Origin: Streptomyces sp. JH14
GTDB lineage: Bacteria > Actinomycetota > Actinomycetes > Streptomycetales > Streptomycetaceae
Length of the DNA stretch: 64,000 bases
Direction: 5' to 3'
NCBI RefSeq assembly: GCF_029428675.1
Contig: NZ_JAJNEL010000001.1
Span: 5,580,001 to 5,644,000 of the forward strand
Every line of letters begins with the position of its first letter. The stretch's first letter is position 1. Below are positions 16,744-25,315 of this stretch, one piece after another. Made by a program: the position numbers and the translations under genes. The notes beneath the pieces were generated by a model that saw nothing but the letters and a program-made list of their open reading frames with translations, was not told where the DNA came from and made no database searches.

Positions 16744-17411
16744 CAGTGACCGCCCTCCTCAGGGCCCTCGGCGAAGGCCGCCTCGACCTTCGCGATCTCG
16801 TCCGTGCGCATCATCACGTGGACGAGGTCGCCCTCCTGCAGCACCGTCTGCGACGACGGCAGTATGGCTTCGCCCAATCGGGTGAGGAACGCCACGCGGA
16901 CGCCCGTCTCCTCCTGCAGCGTGCTGATCTTGTGCCCGATCCAGGACGGTGTGGTGTGCACCTCGGCGAGCTGTACACCGCCGCTCGGATCCCGCCACAG
17001 CGGCTCGGCGCCCGACGGCAGCAGCCGCCGCAGCATCTGGTCCGCCGTCCAGCGCACGGTGGCGACCGTGGGGATGCCGAGACGCTGGTAGACCTCCGCA
17101 CGCCGAGGGTCGTAGATACGCGCCGCGACGTTCTCGATGCCGAACATCTCGCGGGCAACCCGGGCGGCGATGATGTTCGAGTTGTCGCCGCTGCTCACCG
17201 CGGCGAACGCACCGGCCTCCTCGATACCCGCCTCACGGAGGGTGTCCTGGTCGAAACCGACACCGGTGACGCGGCGGCCACCGAACCCCGACCCGAGACG
17301 GCGGAACGCCGTGGGGTCCTGGTCGATCACGGCGACCGTGTGCCCCTGCTGCTCCAGGGTCTGCGCGAGAGCGGCTCCTACTCGCCCGCAGCCCATGATG
17401 ACGATGTGCAC
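16743..17411 (-). CDS. TrkA-family potassium uptake regulatory subunit (first gene)
   Basis: RCK-type regulatory protein of 222 residues with an N-terminal Rossmann domain (MHIVIMGCGRVGAALAQTL, GCGRVG dinucleotide loop) and a C-terminal TrkA_C domain. It is the promoter-proximal partner of the second TrkA protein and the pair probably forms a heteromeric gating ring. It is divergent from the KimA-like permease across a 435-nt gap, which links both K+ genes to one control region. Confidence 0.93.
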   Translation of the reverse strand: MHIVIMGCGRVGAALAQTLEQQGHTVAVIDQDPTAFRRLGSGFGGRRVTGVGFDQDTLREAGIEEAGAFAAVSSGDNSNIIAARVAREMFGIENVAARIYDPRRAEVYQRLGIPTVATVRWTADQMLRRLLPSGAEPLWRDPSGGVQLAEVHTTPSWIGHKISTLQEETGVRVAFLTRLGEAILPSSQTVLQEGDLVHVMMRTDEIAKVEAAFAEGPEEGGH

Positions 17412-17846
17412 CTTGCGCCTACCTCGCAGTCCTGGTCGTCCGGCTGACCTGCGAAAACACCCTGCTCACACTCTTTCCTCGGCTTGCCGGGCAAACAACG
17501 GGGCAACGTTTTTCGGCGTTGCCCGGGATGAGCTTATGCGGCCACCGGTGCGTTGCCTCATTCGAGTCTGCTTTCGTCACGGCCGTACCTGCAAAGGGGC
17601 GGCGGGGCGGAACGGACGGGAATGCAGAAGGAGGACTTCGGTCCGCCGGCCGCAGGCTCTCCACTCCGTCCGTCGCGAAACCGGTGGCCGACCGTTACGA
17701 ACGGCTACAGTCTGCTGTCCTCATGAGGAGGCGGCGCAAGGATTCCGTTAAGGATTTCGTGGCTGTTACGACTGACCGCAGGAGATTGCAGGACCACGGG
17801 GGTGGTGTGTGGGCGGCCTCCATACGCAACGCTTACGATCCTCTGC
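17412..17846. promoter_or_regulatory. 435-nt divergent control region between trk and the KimA-like permease
   Basis: No gene is supported in this gap. It must hold both promoters. TACGAT at 17834-17839 is a good -10 element whose predicted transcription start falls at about 17846, almost on the GTG start of the permease, so that transcript may be leaderless. No clear -35 and no ydaO riboswitch core was recognised. Confidence 0.4.
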
Positions 17847-19895
17847 GTGTCCAAACTGACCGACGTGCCCAAACGGATCCTGATCGGACGGGCGTTGCGC
17901 AGCGACAAGCTGGGGGAAACGCTCCTCCCCAAGCGCATCGCCCTCCCCGTCTTCGCATCCGACCCGCTGTCCTCGGTGGCGTACGCACCAGGAGAAGTCC
18001 TCCTCGTGCTCTCCGTCGCGGGCGTGTCGGCGTACCACTTCAGCCCGTGGATCGCGGCCGCTGTCGTGGTCCTGATGTTCACGGTCGTCGCCTCGTACCG
18101 GCAGAACGTGCACGCCTACCCGAGCGGCGGCGGCGACTACGAGGTCGCCACCACCAACCTCGGCCCCAAGGCCGGCCTGACCGTGGCGAGCGCCCTGCTC
18201 GTCGACTACGTCCTGACCGTCGCCGTGTCGATCGCCTCCGGCGTGGAGAACCTCGGCTCGGCCATCCCGTTCGTCGTCGAGCACAAGACGCTCTGTGCCA
18301 TCGGGGCCATCGTGCTGCTGACGCTGATGAACCTGCGGGGCGTCAAGGAGTCCGGCAAGCTCTTCGCCATCCCCACCTATCTCTTCGTGGCCGGCGTCTT
18401 CGTCATGATCTTCTGGGGGGCGTTCCGCGGACTGGTCCTCGGCGAGGGCATGCACGCCCCGACGTCGGACTTCGAGATCAAGCCCGAGCACCAGGGCCTG
18501 GCCGGCTTCGCCCTCGTCTTCCTGCTGCTGCGGGCCTTCTCCTCCGGATGTGCGGCCCTGACCGGCGTCGAGGCGATCAGCAACGGCGTCCCCGCCTTCC
18601 GCAAGCCGAAGAGCAAGAACGCCGCGACCACCCTCGCGATGATGGGCCTGCTGGCCGTCACCATGTTCTGCGGCATCATCGGCCTGGCCATGGCCACCGA
18701 TGTGAAGATGGCCGAGAACCCGGCCCAGGACCTGATCCATAACGGCACCGCCGTCGGTTCGAGCTTCGTCCAGGACCCGGTGATCTCCCAGGTCGCGGCT
18801 GCCGTCTTCGGCGACGGCTCGTTCCTCTTCATCATCCTCGCCGCGGCCACCGCACTCGTACTCTTCCTCGCCGCCAACACCGCGTACAACGGCTTCCCGC
18901 TGCTCGGCTCGATCCTCGCCCAGGACCGGTACCTGCCGCGCCAGCTGCACACCCGCGGCGACCGGCTCGCCTTCTCCAACGGCATCGTGCTGCTGGCCGG
19001 CGCGGCCATCCTGCTCACCTGGATCTACGGCGCCGACTCGACCCGGCTGATCCAGCTGTACATCGTCGGCGTGTTCGTCTCCTTCACCCTCAGCCAGACC
19101 GGCATGGTCCGGCACTGGAACCGCCATCTGCGGACCGAGAAGGACCCGGCCAAGCGCCGCCACATGATCCGCTCCCGCGCGATCAACACCTTCGGCGCGT
19201 TCTTCACCGGTCTCGTGCTCGTCGTCGTACTCGCCACGAAGTTCACCCACGGCGCCTGGGTGGCGCTGCTCGGCATGGTGATCTTCTACGGGACGATGAC
19301 CGCGATCCGCAGGCACTACGACCGGGTCGCCGAGGAGATCTCCGCCGACGAGGCTCCGTCCGACGACAGCATGAAGCCCTCCCGGGTCCACTCCATCGTC
19401 CTGGTCTCGAAGCTGCACCGGCCCACGCTGCGCGCGCTCGCGTACGCCAAGCTGATCCGTTCCGACCAGCTGGAGGCGCTCTCCATCAGCGTCGACCCGG
19501 CCGAGACCAAGGCGCTCAGGGAGGACTGGGAGCGGCGCGGCATCAACATTCCGCTGAAGATCCTCGACTCCCCGTACCGCGAAGTGACCCGGCCGGTCAT
19601 CGACTACGTGAAGGGCCTGCGCCGGGAGAGCCCGCGTGACGTCGTCAGTGTCTACATCCCGGAGTACGTGGTCGGGCACTGGTACGAGCACCTGCTGCAC
19701 AACCAGAGCGCCCTGCGCCTCAAGGGTCGGCTGCTGTTCACCCCGGGCGTGATGGTGACCTCCGTCCCGTACCAGCTGGAATCCTCCGAAGCCGCGAAGC
19801 AGCGCGCCAGGAAGCGCGCGGAGTGGAACGCTCCGGGTGCGGTGCGCCGGGGACCGGTGGAGCGCAGGCCCAAGGAACCCAGCAGCAAGAGCTGA
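17847..19895 (+). CDS. KimA/KUP-like APC-superfamily permease, probable potassium importer
   Basis: Large APC-superfamily transporter of 682 residues with about twelve membrane helices and a C-terminal cytoplasmic domain of about 190 residues. It closely follows the Bacillus subtilis KimA pattern as I recall it: YRQNVHAYPSGGGDYEVATT, LLVDYVLTVAVSIASG, RAFSSGCAALTGVEAISN and a C-terminal HNQSALRLKGRLLF segment. KimA is a proton-coupled high-affinity K+ importer controlled by c-di-AMP. General annotation would be amino-acid permease. The divergent TrkA pair and the nearby kdp operon support K+ as substrate. GTG 17847 is chosen because it gives the family start MSKLTDVPKR. Confidence 0.85.
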   Translation: MSKLTDVPKRILIGRALRSDKLGETLLPKRIALPVFASDPLSSVAYAPGEVLLVLSVAGVSAYHFSPWIAAAVVVLMFTVVASYRQNVHAYPSGGGDYEVATTNLGPKAGLTVASALLVDYVLTVAVSIASGVENLGSAIPFVVEHKTLCAIGAIVLLTLMNLRGVKESGKLFAIPTYLFVAGVFVMIFWGAFRGLVLGEGMHAPTSDFEIKPEHQGLAGFALVFLLLRAFSSGCAALTGVEAISNGVPAFRKPKSKNAATTLAMMGLLAVTMFCGIIGLAMATDVKMAENPAQDLIHNGTAVGSSFVQDPVISQVAAAVFGDGSFLFIILAAATALVLFLAANTAYNGFPLLGSILAQDRYLPRQLHTRGDRLAFSNGIVLLAGAAILLTWIYGADSTRLIQLYIVGVFVSFTLSQTGMVRHWNRHLRTEKDPAKRRHMIRSRAINTFGAFFTGLVLVVVLATKFTHGAWVALLGMVIFYGTMTAIRRHYDRVAEEISADEAPSDDSMKPSRVHSIVLVSKLHRPTLRALAYAKLIRSDQLEALSISVDPAETKALREDWERRGINIPLKILDSPYREVTRPVIDYVKGLRRESPRDVVSVYIPEYVVGHWYEHLLHNQSALRLKGRLLFTPGVMVTSVPYQLESSEAAKQRARKRAEWNAPGAVRRGPVERRPKEPSSKS

Positions 19896-19986
19896 CACGC
19901 TTGGTGGCGAGCGGCCGGACGACACCCACGTAGACTGGTGGGCTGTTGTCCGGCCGTTTCCCTTTGATCTCTGGAGCCACCCCCTC

Positions 19987-21330
19987 ATGCAGAACGAATC
20001 CACCTCGCCGAAGGCCGGGGAATCGCTGATCGGGGCGGAGTACGAGGTCGAGGTCGGGCCCGTCGCCCACGGCGGCCACTGCATCGCCCGCACGTCCGAG
20101 GGCCAGGTGCTCTTCGTACGCCACACCCTCCCAGGTGAGAAGGTCGTCGCCCGGGTCACCGAGGGCGAGAGCGACTCCCGCTTCCTGCGTGCCGACGCCG
20201 TCACGATCATCGAACCGTCCAAGGACCGCGTCGAGGCGCCCTGCCCGTACGCCGGCCCCGGCAAGTGCGGCGGCTGCGACTGGCAGCACGCCAAGCCCGG
20301 CGCCCAGCGCCGGCTCAAGGGCGAGGTCATCGCCGAGCAGCTCCAGCGCCTCGCCGGGCTCACCCCCGAAGAGGCGGGCTGGGACGGCACGGTCATGCCG
20401 GCCGAGGGCGACAAGCTCCCGAAGGGGGAGGTGCCCGCCTGGCGCACCCGCGTCCAGTACGCCATCGACGAGGACGGCCGGGCCGGCCTGCGCAAGCACC
20501 GCTCGCACGACGTCGAAACGATCGAGCGCTGCCTGATCGCGGCGCCCGGCGTCTCGGAACTCGGCATCGAGAAGCGCGACTGGACCGGCATGGCCTCGGT
20601 GGAGGCCATCACCGCCACCGGTTCCAACGACCGCCAGGTCATCCTCACCCCGAAGCCCGGTGCCCGGCTGCCGCTCGTCGAGCTCGACAAGCCGGTCTCG
20701 GTCCTGCGCGTCGACGAGCGCGACGGCGGCATCCACCGGGTCCACGGCCGGGGCTTCGTCCGCGAGCGCGCCGACGACCGCACGTACCGGGTCGGCTCCG
20801 GCGGCTTCTGGCAGGTCCACCCGCAGGCCGCCAACACCCTGGTCAGGGCGGTCATGCAGGGCCTGCTGCCGCGCAAGGGCGACACGGCCCTCGACCTGTA
20901 CTGCGGCGTCGGCCTGTTCGCCGGCGCCCTCGGCCAGCGCATCGGCGAGAAGGGCGCGGTCCTCGGCATCGAGTCCGGCAAGCGCGCCGTCGAGGACGCC
21001 CGCCACAACCTCCAGGACCTCGACCGGGTCCGCATCGAGCAGGGCAAGGTCGACCAGGTCCTGCCCCGCACCGGCATCACCGAGTGCGACCTGATCGTCC
21101 TCGACCCGCCGCGCGCGGGCGCGGGCAAGCAGGTCGTCAAGCACCTGACCGGCCTCGGCGCCCGCCGCATCGCCTACGTCGCCTGCGACCCGGCGGCACT
21201 CGCGCGCGACCTGGCGTACTTCCGGGAGGGCGGCTACAAGGTGCGGACGCTGCGGGCATTCGACCTGTTCCCGATGACCTCGCACGTAGAGTGCGTGGTG
21301 ATTCTCGAACCGGCGGCCAAGGGCTCCTGA
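19987..21330 (+). CDS. TRAM-domain class I SAM-dependent RNA m5U methyltransferase (TrmA/RumA family)
   Basis: RNA uracil-C5 methyltransferase of 447 residues. An N-terminal TRAM domain (about 10-75) is followed by Fe-S-type cysteines C86, C94 and C97 (CPYAGPGKCGGC), then the SAM domain with LDLYCGVGLFAG, the IVLDPPRAG motif and the catalytic cysteine loop YVACDPAALARDL. ATG 19987 has GGAG upstream. The last codons (MTSHVECVVILEP...) recur in diverged form 13 kb downstream, so its 3' end looks like the attachment site of the following island. The exact target (tRNA U54 or rRNA) cannot be told. Confidence 0.93.
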   Translation: MQNESTSPKAGESLIGAEYEVEVGPVAHGGHCIARTSEGQVLFVRHTLPGEKVVARVTEGESDSRFLRADAVTIIEPSKDRVEAPCPYAGPGKCGGCDWQHAKPGAQRRLKGEVIAEQLQRLAGLTPEEAGWDGTVMPAEGDKLPKGEVPAWRTRVQYAIDEDGRAGLRKHRSHDVETIERCLIAAPGVSELGIEKRDWTGMASVEAITATGSNDRQVILTPKPGARLPLVELDKPVSVLRVDERDGGIHRVHGRGFVRERADDRTYRVGSGGFWQVHPQAANTLVRAVMQGLLPRKGDTALDLYCGVGLFAGALGQRIGEKGAVLGIESGKRAVEDARHNLQDLDRVRIEQGKVDQVLPRTGITECDLIVLDPPRAGAGKQVVKHLTGLGARRIAYVACDPAALARDLAYFREGGYKVRTLRAFDLFPMTSHVECVVILEPAAKGS

Positions 21331-21500
21331 CCTGCTATTTTGCGAATATTGCAGGCGGCTCGACCTGTTTCCGGGCAAGCAACGGGTCGGGTGGACGGCG
21401 AAGCTGCGGGAGTGGTCTGACCTGCAGATTCACTGCTGGACGAAAACTGCACCTGGGCGACAGTGAGAATTCTCGACGCTCGAGTGACGCTCAAGCGCGG
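21273..21500 (+). repeat. Proximal copy of the methyltransferase 3' end and downstream repeat (attL-like)
   Basis: The last 19 codons of the RNA methyltransferase plus about 170 nt downstream. Matching landmarks in the distal copy (34512-34725) are: the coding tail HVECVxILEP; TGACCTGCT at the stop codon; a hairpin, here CGACCTGTT (21361-21369) and AACGGGTCG (21381-21389), at exactly the same distance (34 nt) from the stop; a second ACCTGC box (21420); and ATTCTCGACGCT..TGACGCTCA (21469-21492). The rest of the gap to 21662 holds no supported gene. Confidence 0.75.
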
Positions 21501-21662
21501 TATTCAAGGCCCGGTTTTTCCGCATCCGCTGGCTGGGTGGCTCACGTGCCCTCCAGCGATGGATGGGTCCGATTCTCTGGGCACCGAGCCGGCCGCGAAG
21601 GGCGATGGGGCGAGCCCTCCGCGCCACCTGCGGGTGACCTCGCCTTGGTGTGCGTACTTGTA

Positions 21663-22241
21663 TCAGCGGTTGCGTAGTTCGGCCAGGGTGATGTCGAGGT
21701 CGGCGGCGCGGGGGCGGTTGTGGGGGAGTTTGGCCAGCATGGCGGCCATGCCGCAGGTGTTGGTGACCGCTGAGAACACCAGTCCGGCCGCGATGCCCGC
21801 CGACAGGATCTGGAAGGCGGGGTGGACGAGGAGGCCGAGGAGGAGGCCGAGGAGGACGACGGTTCCGGCGGTGAAGCGGACCTGTCGTTCCATGCCCCAC
21901 ATGGCGCGGGTGACGCCGCCCTGGGGGCGTTGGAGGTCGTAGCCGTCGGCAGCCCAGGCTCCGGTGCCGCCGGAGAGGGTGGCGGTGGTGATGTTGTTCT
22001 CGGCGAGGATGCGGCAGGCGTTCTCGGACCGGGCGCCGGATGCGCAGACGACCAGGACGTCACCGCGGTCGGCTGCGTGACGGATGTCGGGCAGCGCCCG
22101 CTGGATTTGATCGAGGGGGATGTTCAGCGCCCCGGGCAGGTGCCCGCCGGCGTATTCGCCGGGGGTGCGGACGTCGATGACGGTCAGTTCATGCAGTCGG
22201 GTCCGGGCTTCGCCGGTGCCGAGAGTGGTGGGCGTGGTCAT
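21663..22241 (-). CDS. Rhodanese plus DUF2892 membrane protein (YgaP-like)
   Basis: Protein of 192 residues. The N-terminal rhodanese domain (about 8-108) has the active cysteine C66 in the loop CASGARS, which carries persulfide sulfur. The C-terminal DUF2892 part (about 115-175) has two membrane helices, as in E. coli YgaP. ATG 22241 is preferred over ATG 22253 because the AAAAGG ribosome site abuts the latter. It is divergent from the CstR-like regulator across an operator at 22294-22307, which fits repression by CstR and release by persulfides. Confidence 0.88.
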   Translation of the reverse strand: MTTPTTLGTGEARTRLHELTVIDVRTPGEYAGGHLPGALNIPLDQIQRALPDIRHAADRGDVLVVCASGARSENACRILAENNITTATLSGGTGAWAADGYDLQRPQGGVTRAMWGMERQVRFTAGTVVLLGLLLGLLVHPAFQILSAGIAAGLVFSAVTNTCGMAAMLAKLPHNRPRAADLDITLAELRNR

Positions 22242-22293
22242 GGCAGGTGTCATCCTTTTCTGTCAGTGGGGCCCCCATCAATGGGAGTAATAT

Positions 22294-22307
22294 TACCCCG
22301 GGGGGTA
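22294..22307. promoter_or_regulatory. CsoR/CstR-type operator O1
   Basis: TACCCCGGGGGGTA, a near-palindrome matching the TACCCC-GGGGTA form of CsoR-family operators. It lies between the divergent rhodanese-DUF2892 gene and the CstR-like gene, and the same 14 bases recur exactly at 25223-25236. Confidence 0.8.
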
Positions 22308-22323
22308 TTGATGAGGAGTGACG

Positions 22324-22611
22324 ATGGAGCTTGATCTGGCGGGCGCAGAACTGAAGGCGGTCCTGAACCGCCTACGCCGGGCTCAGGGGCAGATCTCCGG
22401 GGTGATCCGGATGATCGAGGAGGGCAGGGACTGCGAGGAGGTCGTTACGCAGCTGGCGGCCGCGTCGCGTGCGCTGGACCGGGCGGGTTTCGCGATCATC
22501 GCGACCGGGCTCCAGCAGTGCCTGACCGAGATGGAGGACGGCAGCCGTTCCGATGAGGACCGTGACGAGATGCGCGGCCGGCTGGAGAAGCTTTTCCTGT
22601 CCCTGGCCTGA
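22324..22611 (+). CDS. CstR-like persulfide-sensing repressor (CsoR family)
   Basis: All-helical repressor of 95 residues. CsoR-family copper sensors use Cys-His-Cys; here C37 (EGRDCEEV) and C66 (LQQCL) are kept, but the copper-ligand histidine position (residue 62) is glycine. The Cys-Cys spacing of 29 equals that of S. aureus CstR, which senses persulfide through two cysteines. The protein is therefore more likely a sulfur sensor than a copper sensor. ATG 22324 sits 5 nt after AGGAG; a GTG at 22318 is less likely. The operator overlaps its promoter, implying autoregulation. The surrounding sulfur genes support the call. Confidence 0.87.
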   Translation: MELDLAGAELKAVLNRLRRAQGQISGVIRMIEEGRDCEEVVTQLAAASRALDRAGFAIIATGLQQCLTEMEDGSRSDEDRDEMRGRLEKLFLSLA

Positions 22612-22631
22612 CGTTGTGGCGGCCTGCATGT

Positions 22632-23375
22632 TCAGGCGATCACGTCGACGAGCATGAAGGCCGCCACCGCCAGCAATACGAACGCGAAAACCCTCTGCAG
22701 GGCCTGCCCGGTGATCTTCGCCGCGAGGCGTTTGCCGTCCCAGGCTCCGAGGATCGCAGCCCCGGTGAACGGTGCGATTACCTCCCATCGCAGGTCCCCG
22801 CCGGTTCCCGTCCGTGCGGTGAGCGCCGTCAGAGAGTTGACGGTGATGACCAACAGGCTGGTGCCCACGGCCTGCTTCATGCGTAGACCCAGAACGCTCA
22901 CCAGGGCGGGGACGGCAAGAAATCCGCCGCCCACTCCGAGGAATCCGGTCACGGCCCCGAGTCCGGCACCCGCTCCCGCCGCCTTGACGGGACGTATCCG
23001 CTTTGGCGGCTCAGTGCTGGAGGGCCTCAGCATCCGCAAGGCGGCCAGCGCGGCGATGACCGCGAAAGCCGCGGTCAGTGCCACTGTCGGGAGGTGACTG
23101 GCGGCGGCTCCGGCGAGAAACGCCGGAACGACGCCTGCGGCCGCGAACAGTGTCCCGGTCTTCCAGGCCACGTTGCCGTCTCTCGCGTGTGCGTAGAGGG
23201 TAGTGGCCGAGGTCGCGGTGACGATGATCAGGCTGGCGGTGGTCGCCGCCGCCGGTGAGAACCCCAGCAGGTAGATCAGTGCCGGAACCGCCAGAACGCT
23301 GCCACCGCCACCGAGGGCACCGAGGGCCAAACCGATGACCGCTCCAGCGATCAGAGCGAGGATCAGGGTACTCAC
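22632..23375 (-). CDS. TauE/SafE family sulfite/sulfonate exporter
   Basis: Membrane protein of 247 residues with about eight helices in two homologous halves, each carrying the family's Gly-rich loop (ALGGGGSVLAVPALI near residue 25 and GFLGVGGGFLAVPALV near 140). TauE/SafE proteins move sulfite, sulfoacetate or related anions out of the cell, and in cst-type operons TauE is thought to export the products of persulfide oxidation. GTG 23375 overlaps the stop of the upstream rhodanese gene (GTGA), so the two are coupled. Last gene of the cstB-rhodanese-tauE operon; its 3' end is convergent with cstR. Confidence 0.9.
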   Translation of the reverse strand: MSTLILALIAGAVIGLALGALGGGGSVLAVPALIYLLGFSPAAATTASLIIVTATSATTLYAHARDGNVAWKTGTLFAAAGVVPAFLAGAAASHLPTVALTAAFAVIAALAALRMLRPSSTEPPKRIRPVKAAGAGAGLGAVTGFLGVGGGFLAVPALVSVLGLRMKQAVGTSLLVITVNSLTALTARTGTGGDLRWEVIAPFTGAAILGAWDGKRLAAKITGQALQRVFAFVLLAVAAFMLVDVIA

Positions 23376-23737
23376 GCTATCGAGCCGCTGTTCCCGCGCT
23401 CGTCGACGACCGGGTGTCCGGCGGCGGCCCACGCGTTCATGCCGCCCTTGACGTCCATCGCGTCCGCGCCTCGTTCGGCGAGGAGCTTCGCGGCCTGCTG
23501 CGAGCGGTGCCCGCTGCGGCAGATCACCACCAGCGGACGGCCTTGCGCCACTTCAGGAAGCGCGGCGCCCGCGACCAGCCTTGTCAGCGGTGCGTGCACC
23601 GCACCGGGGGCATGACCAGCTTTCCATTCGGGCCTTTCCCGGACGTCCAGCAGGACGGCTTCGGGCCGGTTGCCGCTGGTGCGGGTGCGCGCCTCGTCGA
23701 TGGATAGGCGCTGTTCGCTCTTGCGGAAGAGGAACAT
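23372..23737 (-). CDS. Single-domain rhodanese sulfurtransferase
   Basis: Stand-alone rhodanese of 121 residues with active-site cysteine C73 in the loop ICRSGHRS, preceded by LLDVRERPEW and followed by KGGMNAWAAAGHPV, all typical of the fold. It would accept or donate sulfane sulfur. ATG 23737 is preferred over GTG 23749, which overlaps the AAAGG ribosome site. Middle gene of the minus-strand operon between the CstB-like dioxygenase and TauE. Confidence 0.88.
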   Translation of the reverse strand: MFLFRKSEQRLSIDEARTRTSGNRPEAVLLDVRERPEWKAGHAPGAVHAPLTRLVAGAALPEVAQGRPLVVICRSGHRSQQAAKLLAERGADAMDVKGGMNAWAAAGHPVVDERGNSGSIA

Positions 23738-23803
23738 CGTCGACGTCACCTTTCGTGTTCGGGTGGGATCAGCCCGGTTCGTCCGGGCGTTTCTTGGGGC
23801 GGT

Positions 23804-25162
23804 TCAGCCGATGACGATGGTCAGGCCGGCCTTGGTGGCGGCGTCGAAGCCGTCGTCCACGGCGACCACATCTCGCCCAGCCGCGTCCAGCAGTGAGGCG
23901 GCGATGCCGGCGCGCATGCCTCCGGCGCAATGGACCCAGACCGTGCCGTCGGGCACCTCGTCGACACGGCGGTGCATCTCGTGGATGGGGATGTGGACCG
24001 ATCCCTCGATCCAGCCGCCGGCGCGTTCGGAGTCGCGACGCACATCCAGCACCACGATCCGGTCCTTGTCCTGCCCTGCCAGTTTCGCGAACGTGGAGCG
24101 GGGGAACGACGCAGCGCTCTCGTTGTCGCGGAGCCAGTCGGTGGGCCCGCCGGTCGCGGCGGCGGCCGGGCGGTCGATGCCGACCCGGACCAGTTCCCGC
24201 TGGGCGACGGCGAGTTGCCCGGTGGACTCGGCGAGCAGGGTGACCGGCTTGCCCCACGGGATCATCCAGGCCAGGTAGGTGGCAGGCTTGCCGTCCGCCT
24301 CGAAGTTGAACGAGCCCGCCACGTGCCCTTCAGCGAAGGCGATGCGGTTGCGCAGGTCCACCACCCACTCTCCCGCCGCGAGCCGGGCGGCGATCTCGTC
24401 CGGGTCGGCGACGGCCGGCGTAGTCAGGTCGACGGGCGCGGGTCCGCCGGCGTTGGCGGGGCCCATGTGCGTGTAGTAGGCGGGTACGTCCTCCAAGCCG
24501 GCGAGGAGATCGGCGACGAAGGTGTCCACGTCGACAGTGAGGGCCGGGTTGGCGGTCTTCTCCTTGCCGATCGTGGTGGCGTCCCCGTCGGCCTGCGCGG
24601 AGGAGCAGAAGCTGCCGAAGCCGTGAGTCGGCAGCACCTCGGTCTCGTCGGGCAGAGCGTCGGCCAGCCGGTGGGCAGAAGCGTGCTGGGCGCGCGCCAA
24701 CTGCTCGGTCAGGCGCGACTCGACGAGATCCGGGCGGCCGACCGTACCGATGAGCAAAGAGCCACCGGTGAACGCCGCGACAGGCCGGCCGGCTTCGCTC
24801 AGCACGTAAGAGGTGTGGTGCGGTGTATGCCCAGGCGTCGCCACGGCTGTCAGGGTCAGACCGGTGTCGATGTCGACGGTGTCGCCGTCGGCAACTGCGG
24901 TGCGGGCGAACGCGACGCGCGCACCGGCCGGAACCAGATACGTGGCTCCGGTGATCCGCGCCAGCTCCAGGCCGCCGGTCACGTAGTCGTTGTGGATGTG
25001 CGTCTCCACCACATGGGATATGCGCACCCCCCGCCGGGCTGCAGCAGCCATCACCTGGTCGATGTCACGGGGCGGGTCCACCGCCACCGCCGCCCACTCG
25101 CCACCGGCGAGGTAGCTGCGGTTGCCCAGACCCTCCAGCTCGATGGTGTCAACGAAGAACAC
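23804..25162 (-). CDS. CstB-like persulfide dioxygenase-rhodanese fusion (copy 1)
   Basis: Protein of 452 residues with three parts: an N-terminal metallo-beta-lactamase-fold dioxygenase (about 1-235) with the metal motif H55-I-H57-N-D59-Y, a degenerate rhodanese (about 260-345) whose active-site loop (LLAESTGQLA) has no cysteine, and an active rhodanese (about 365-452) with C412 in the loop CAGGMRA. This order and the dead middle domain match S. aureus CstB, which oxidises persulfides to thiosulfate. The usual final His of HxHxDH is Tyr here. GTG 25162 has AGGGAG upstream. Operator O2 sits 25 nt upstream of the start codon. Confidence 0.88.
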   Translation of the reverse strand: MFFVDTIELEGLGNRSYLAGGEWAAVAVDPPRDIDQVMAAAARRGVRISHVVETHIHNDYVTGGLELARITGATYLVPAGARVAFARTAVADGDTVDIDTGLTLTAVATPGHTPHHTSYVLSEAGRPVAAFTGGSLLIGTVGRPDLVESRLTEQLARAQHASAHRLADALPDETEVLPTHGFGSFCSSAQADGDATTIGKEKTANPALTVDVDTFVADLLAGLEDVPAYYTHMGPANAGGPAPVDLTTPAVADPDEIAARLAAGEWVVDLRNRIAFAEGHVAGSFNFEADGKPATYLAWMIPWGKPVTLLAESTGQLAVAQRELVRVGIDRPAAAATGGPTDWLRDNESAASFPRSTFAKLAGQDKDRIVVLDVRRDSERAGGWIEGSVHIPIHEMHRRVDEVPDGTVWVHCAGGMRAGIAASLLDAAGRDVVAVDDGFDAATKAGLTIVIG

Positions 25163-25187
25163 GGGGATACTCCCTTCGCACGAAAAT

Positions 25188-25201
25188 TACCCCCTGGGGT
25201 A
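25188..25201. promoter_or_regulatory. CsoR/CstR-type operator O2
   Basis: TACCCCCTGGGGTA, a perfect 14-bp palindrome just upstream of the CstB-like gene on the minus strand. Its centre is exactly 35 bp from that of O3. Confidence 0.8.
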
Positions 25202-25222
25202 TGCCATCCACCCTAACACTCT

Positions 25223-25236
25223 TACCCCGGGGGGTA
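25223..25236. promoter_or_regulatory. CsoR/CstR-type operator O3
   Basis: TACCCCGGGGGGTA, identical to O1, on the side of the gap that faces the DUF302 gene. It suggests that the DUF302 gene belongs to the same regulon. Confidence 0.8.
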
Positions 25237-25315
25237 TATTGCGAGGAGTGGCGGCCGTCACAAGGAACCTGGCTCGCCGGCGTCGTCGGCGATGGCAAGA
25301 ACGAGGTGGGACACC

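Noticed and set aside
17766..21170. Very long open frame antisense to the KimA-like and methyltransferase genes
   Set aside because: Long antisense frames are normal in high-GC DNA; the composition is that of a shadow, while the plus-strand genes have clear family motifs.
22324..22611. Copper-responsive CsoR controlling a copper efflux pump
   Set aside because: The copper-ligand His is missing, the operators sit before sulfur genes, and the ATPase in the island has a TPCP site, not CPC, and no CsoR-type operator upstream.
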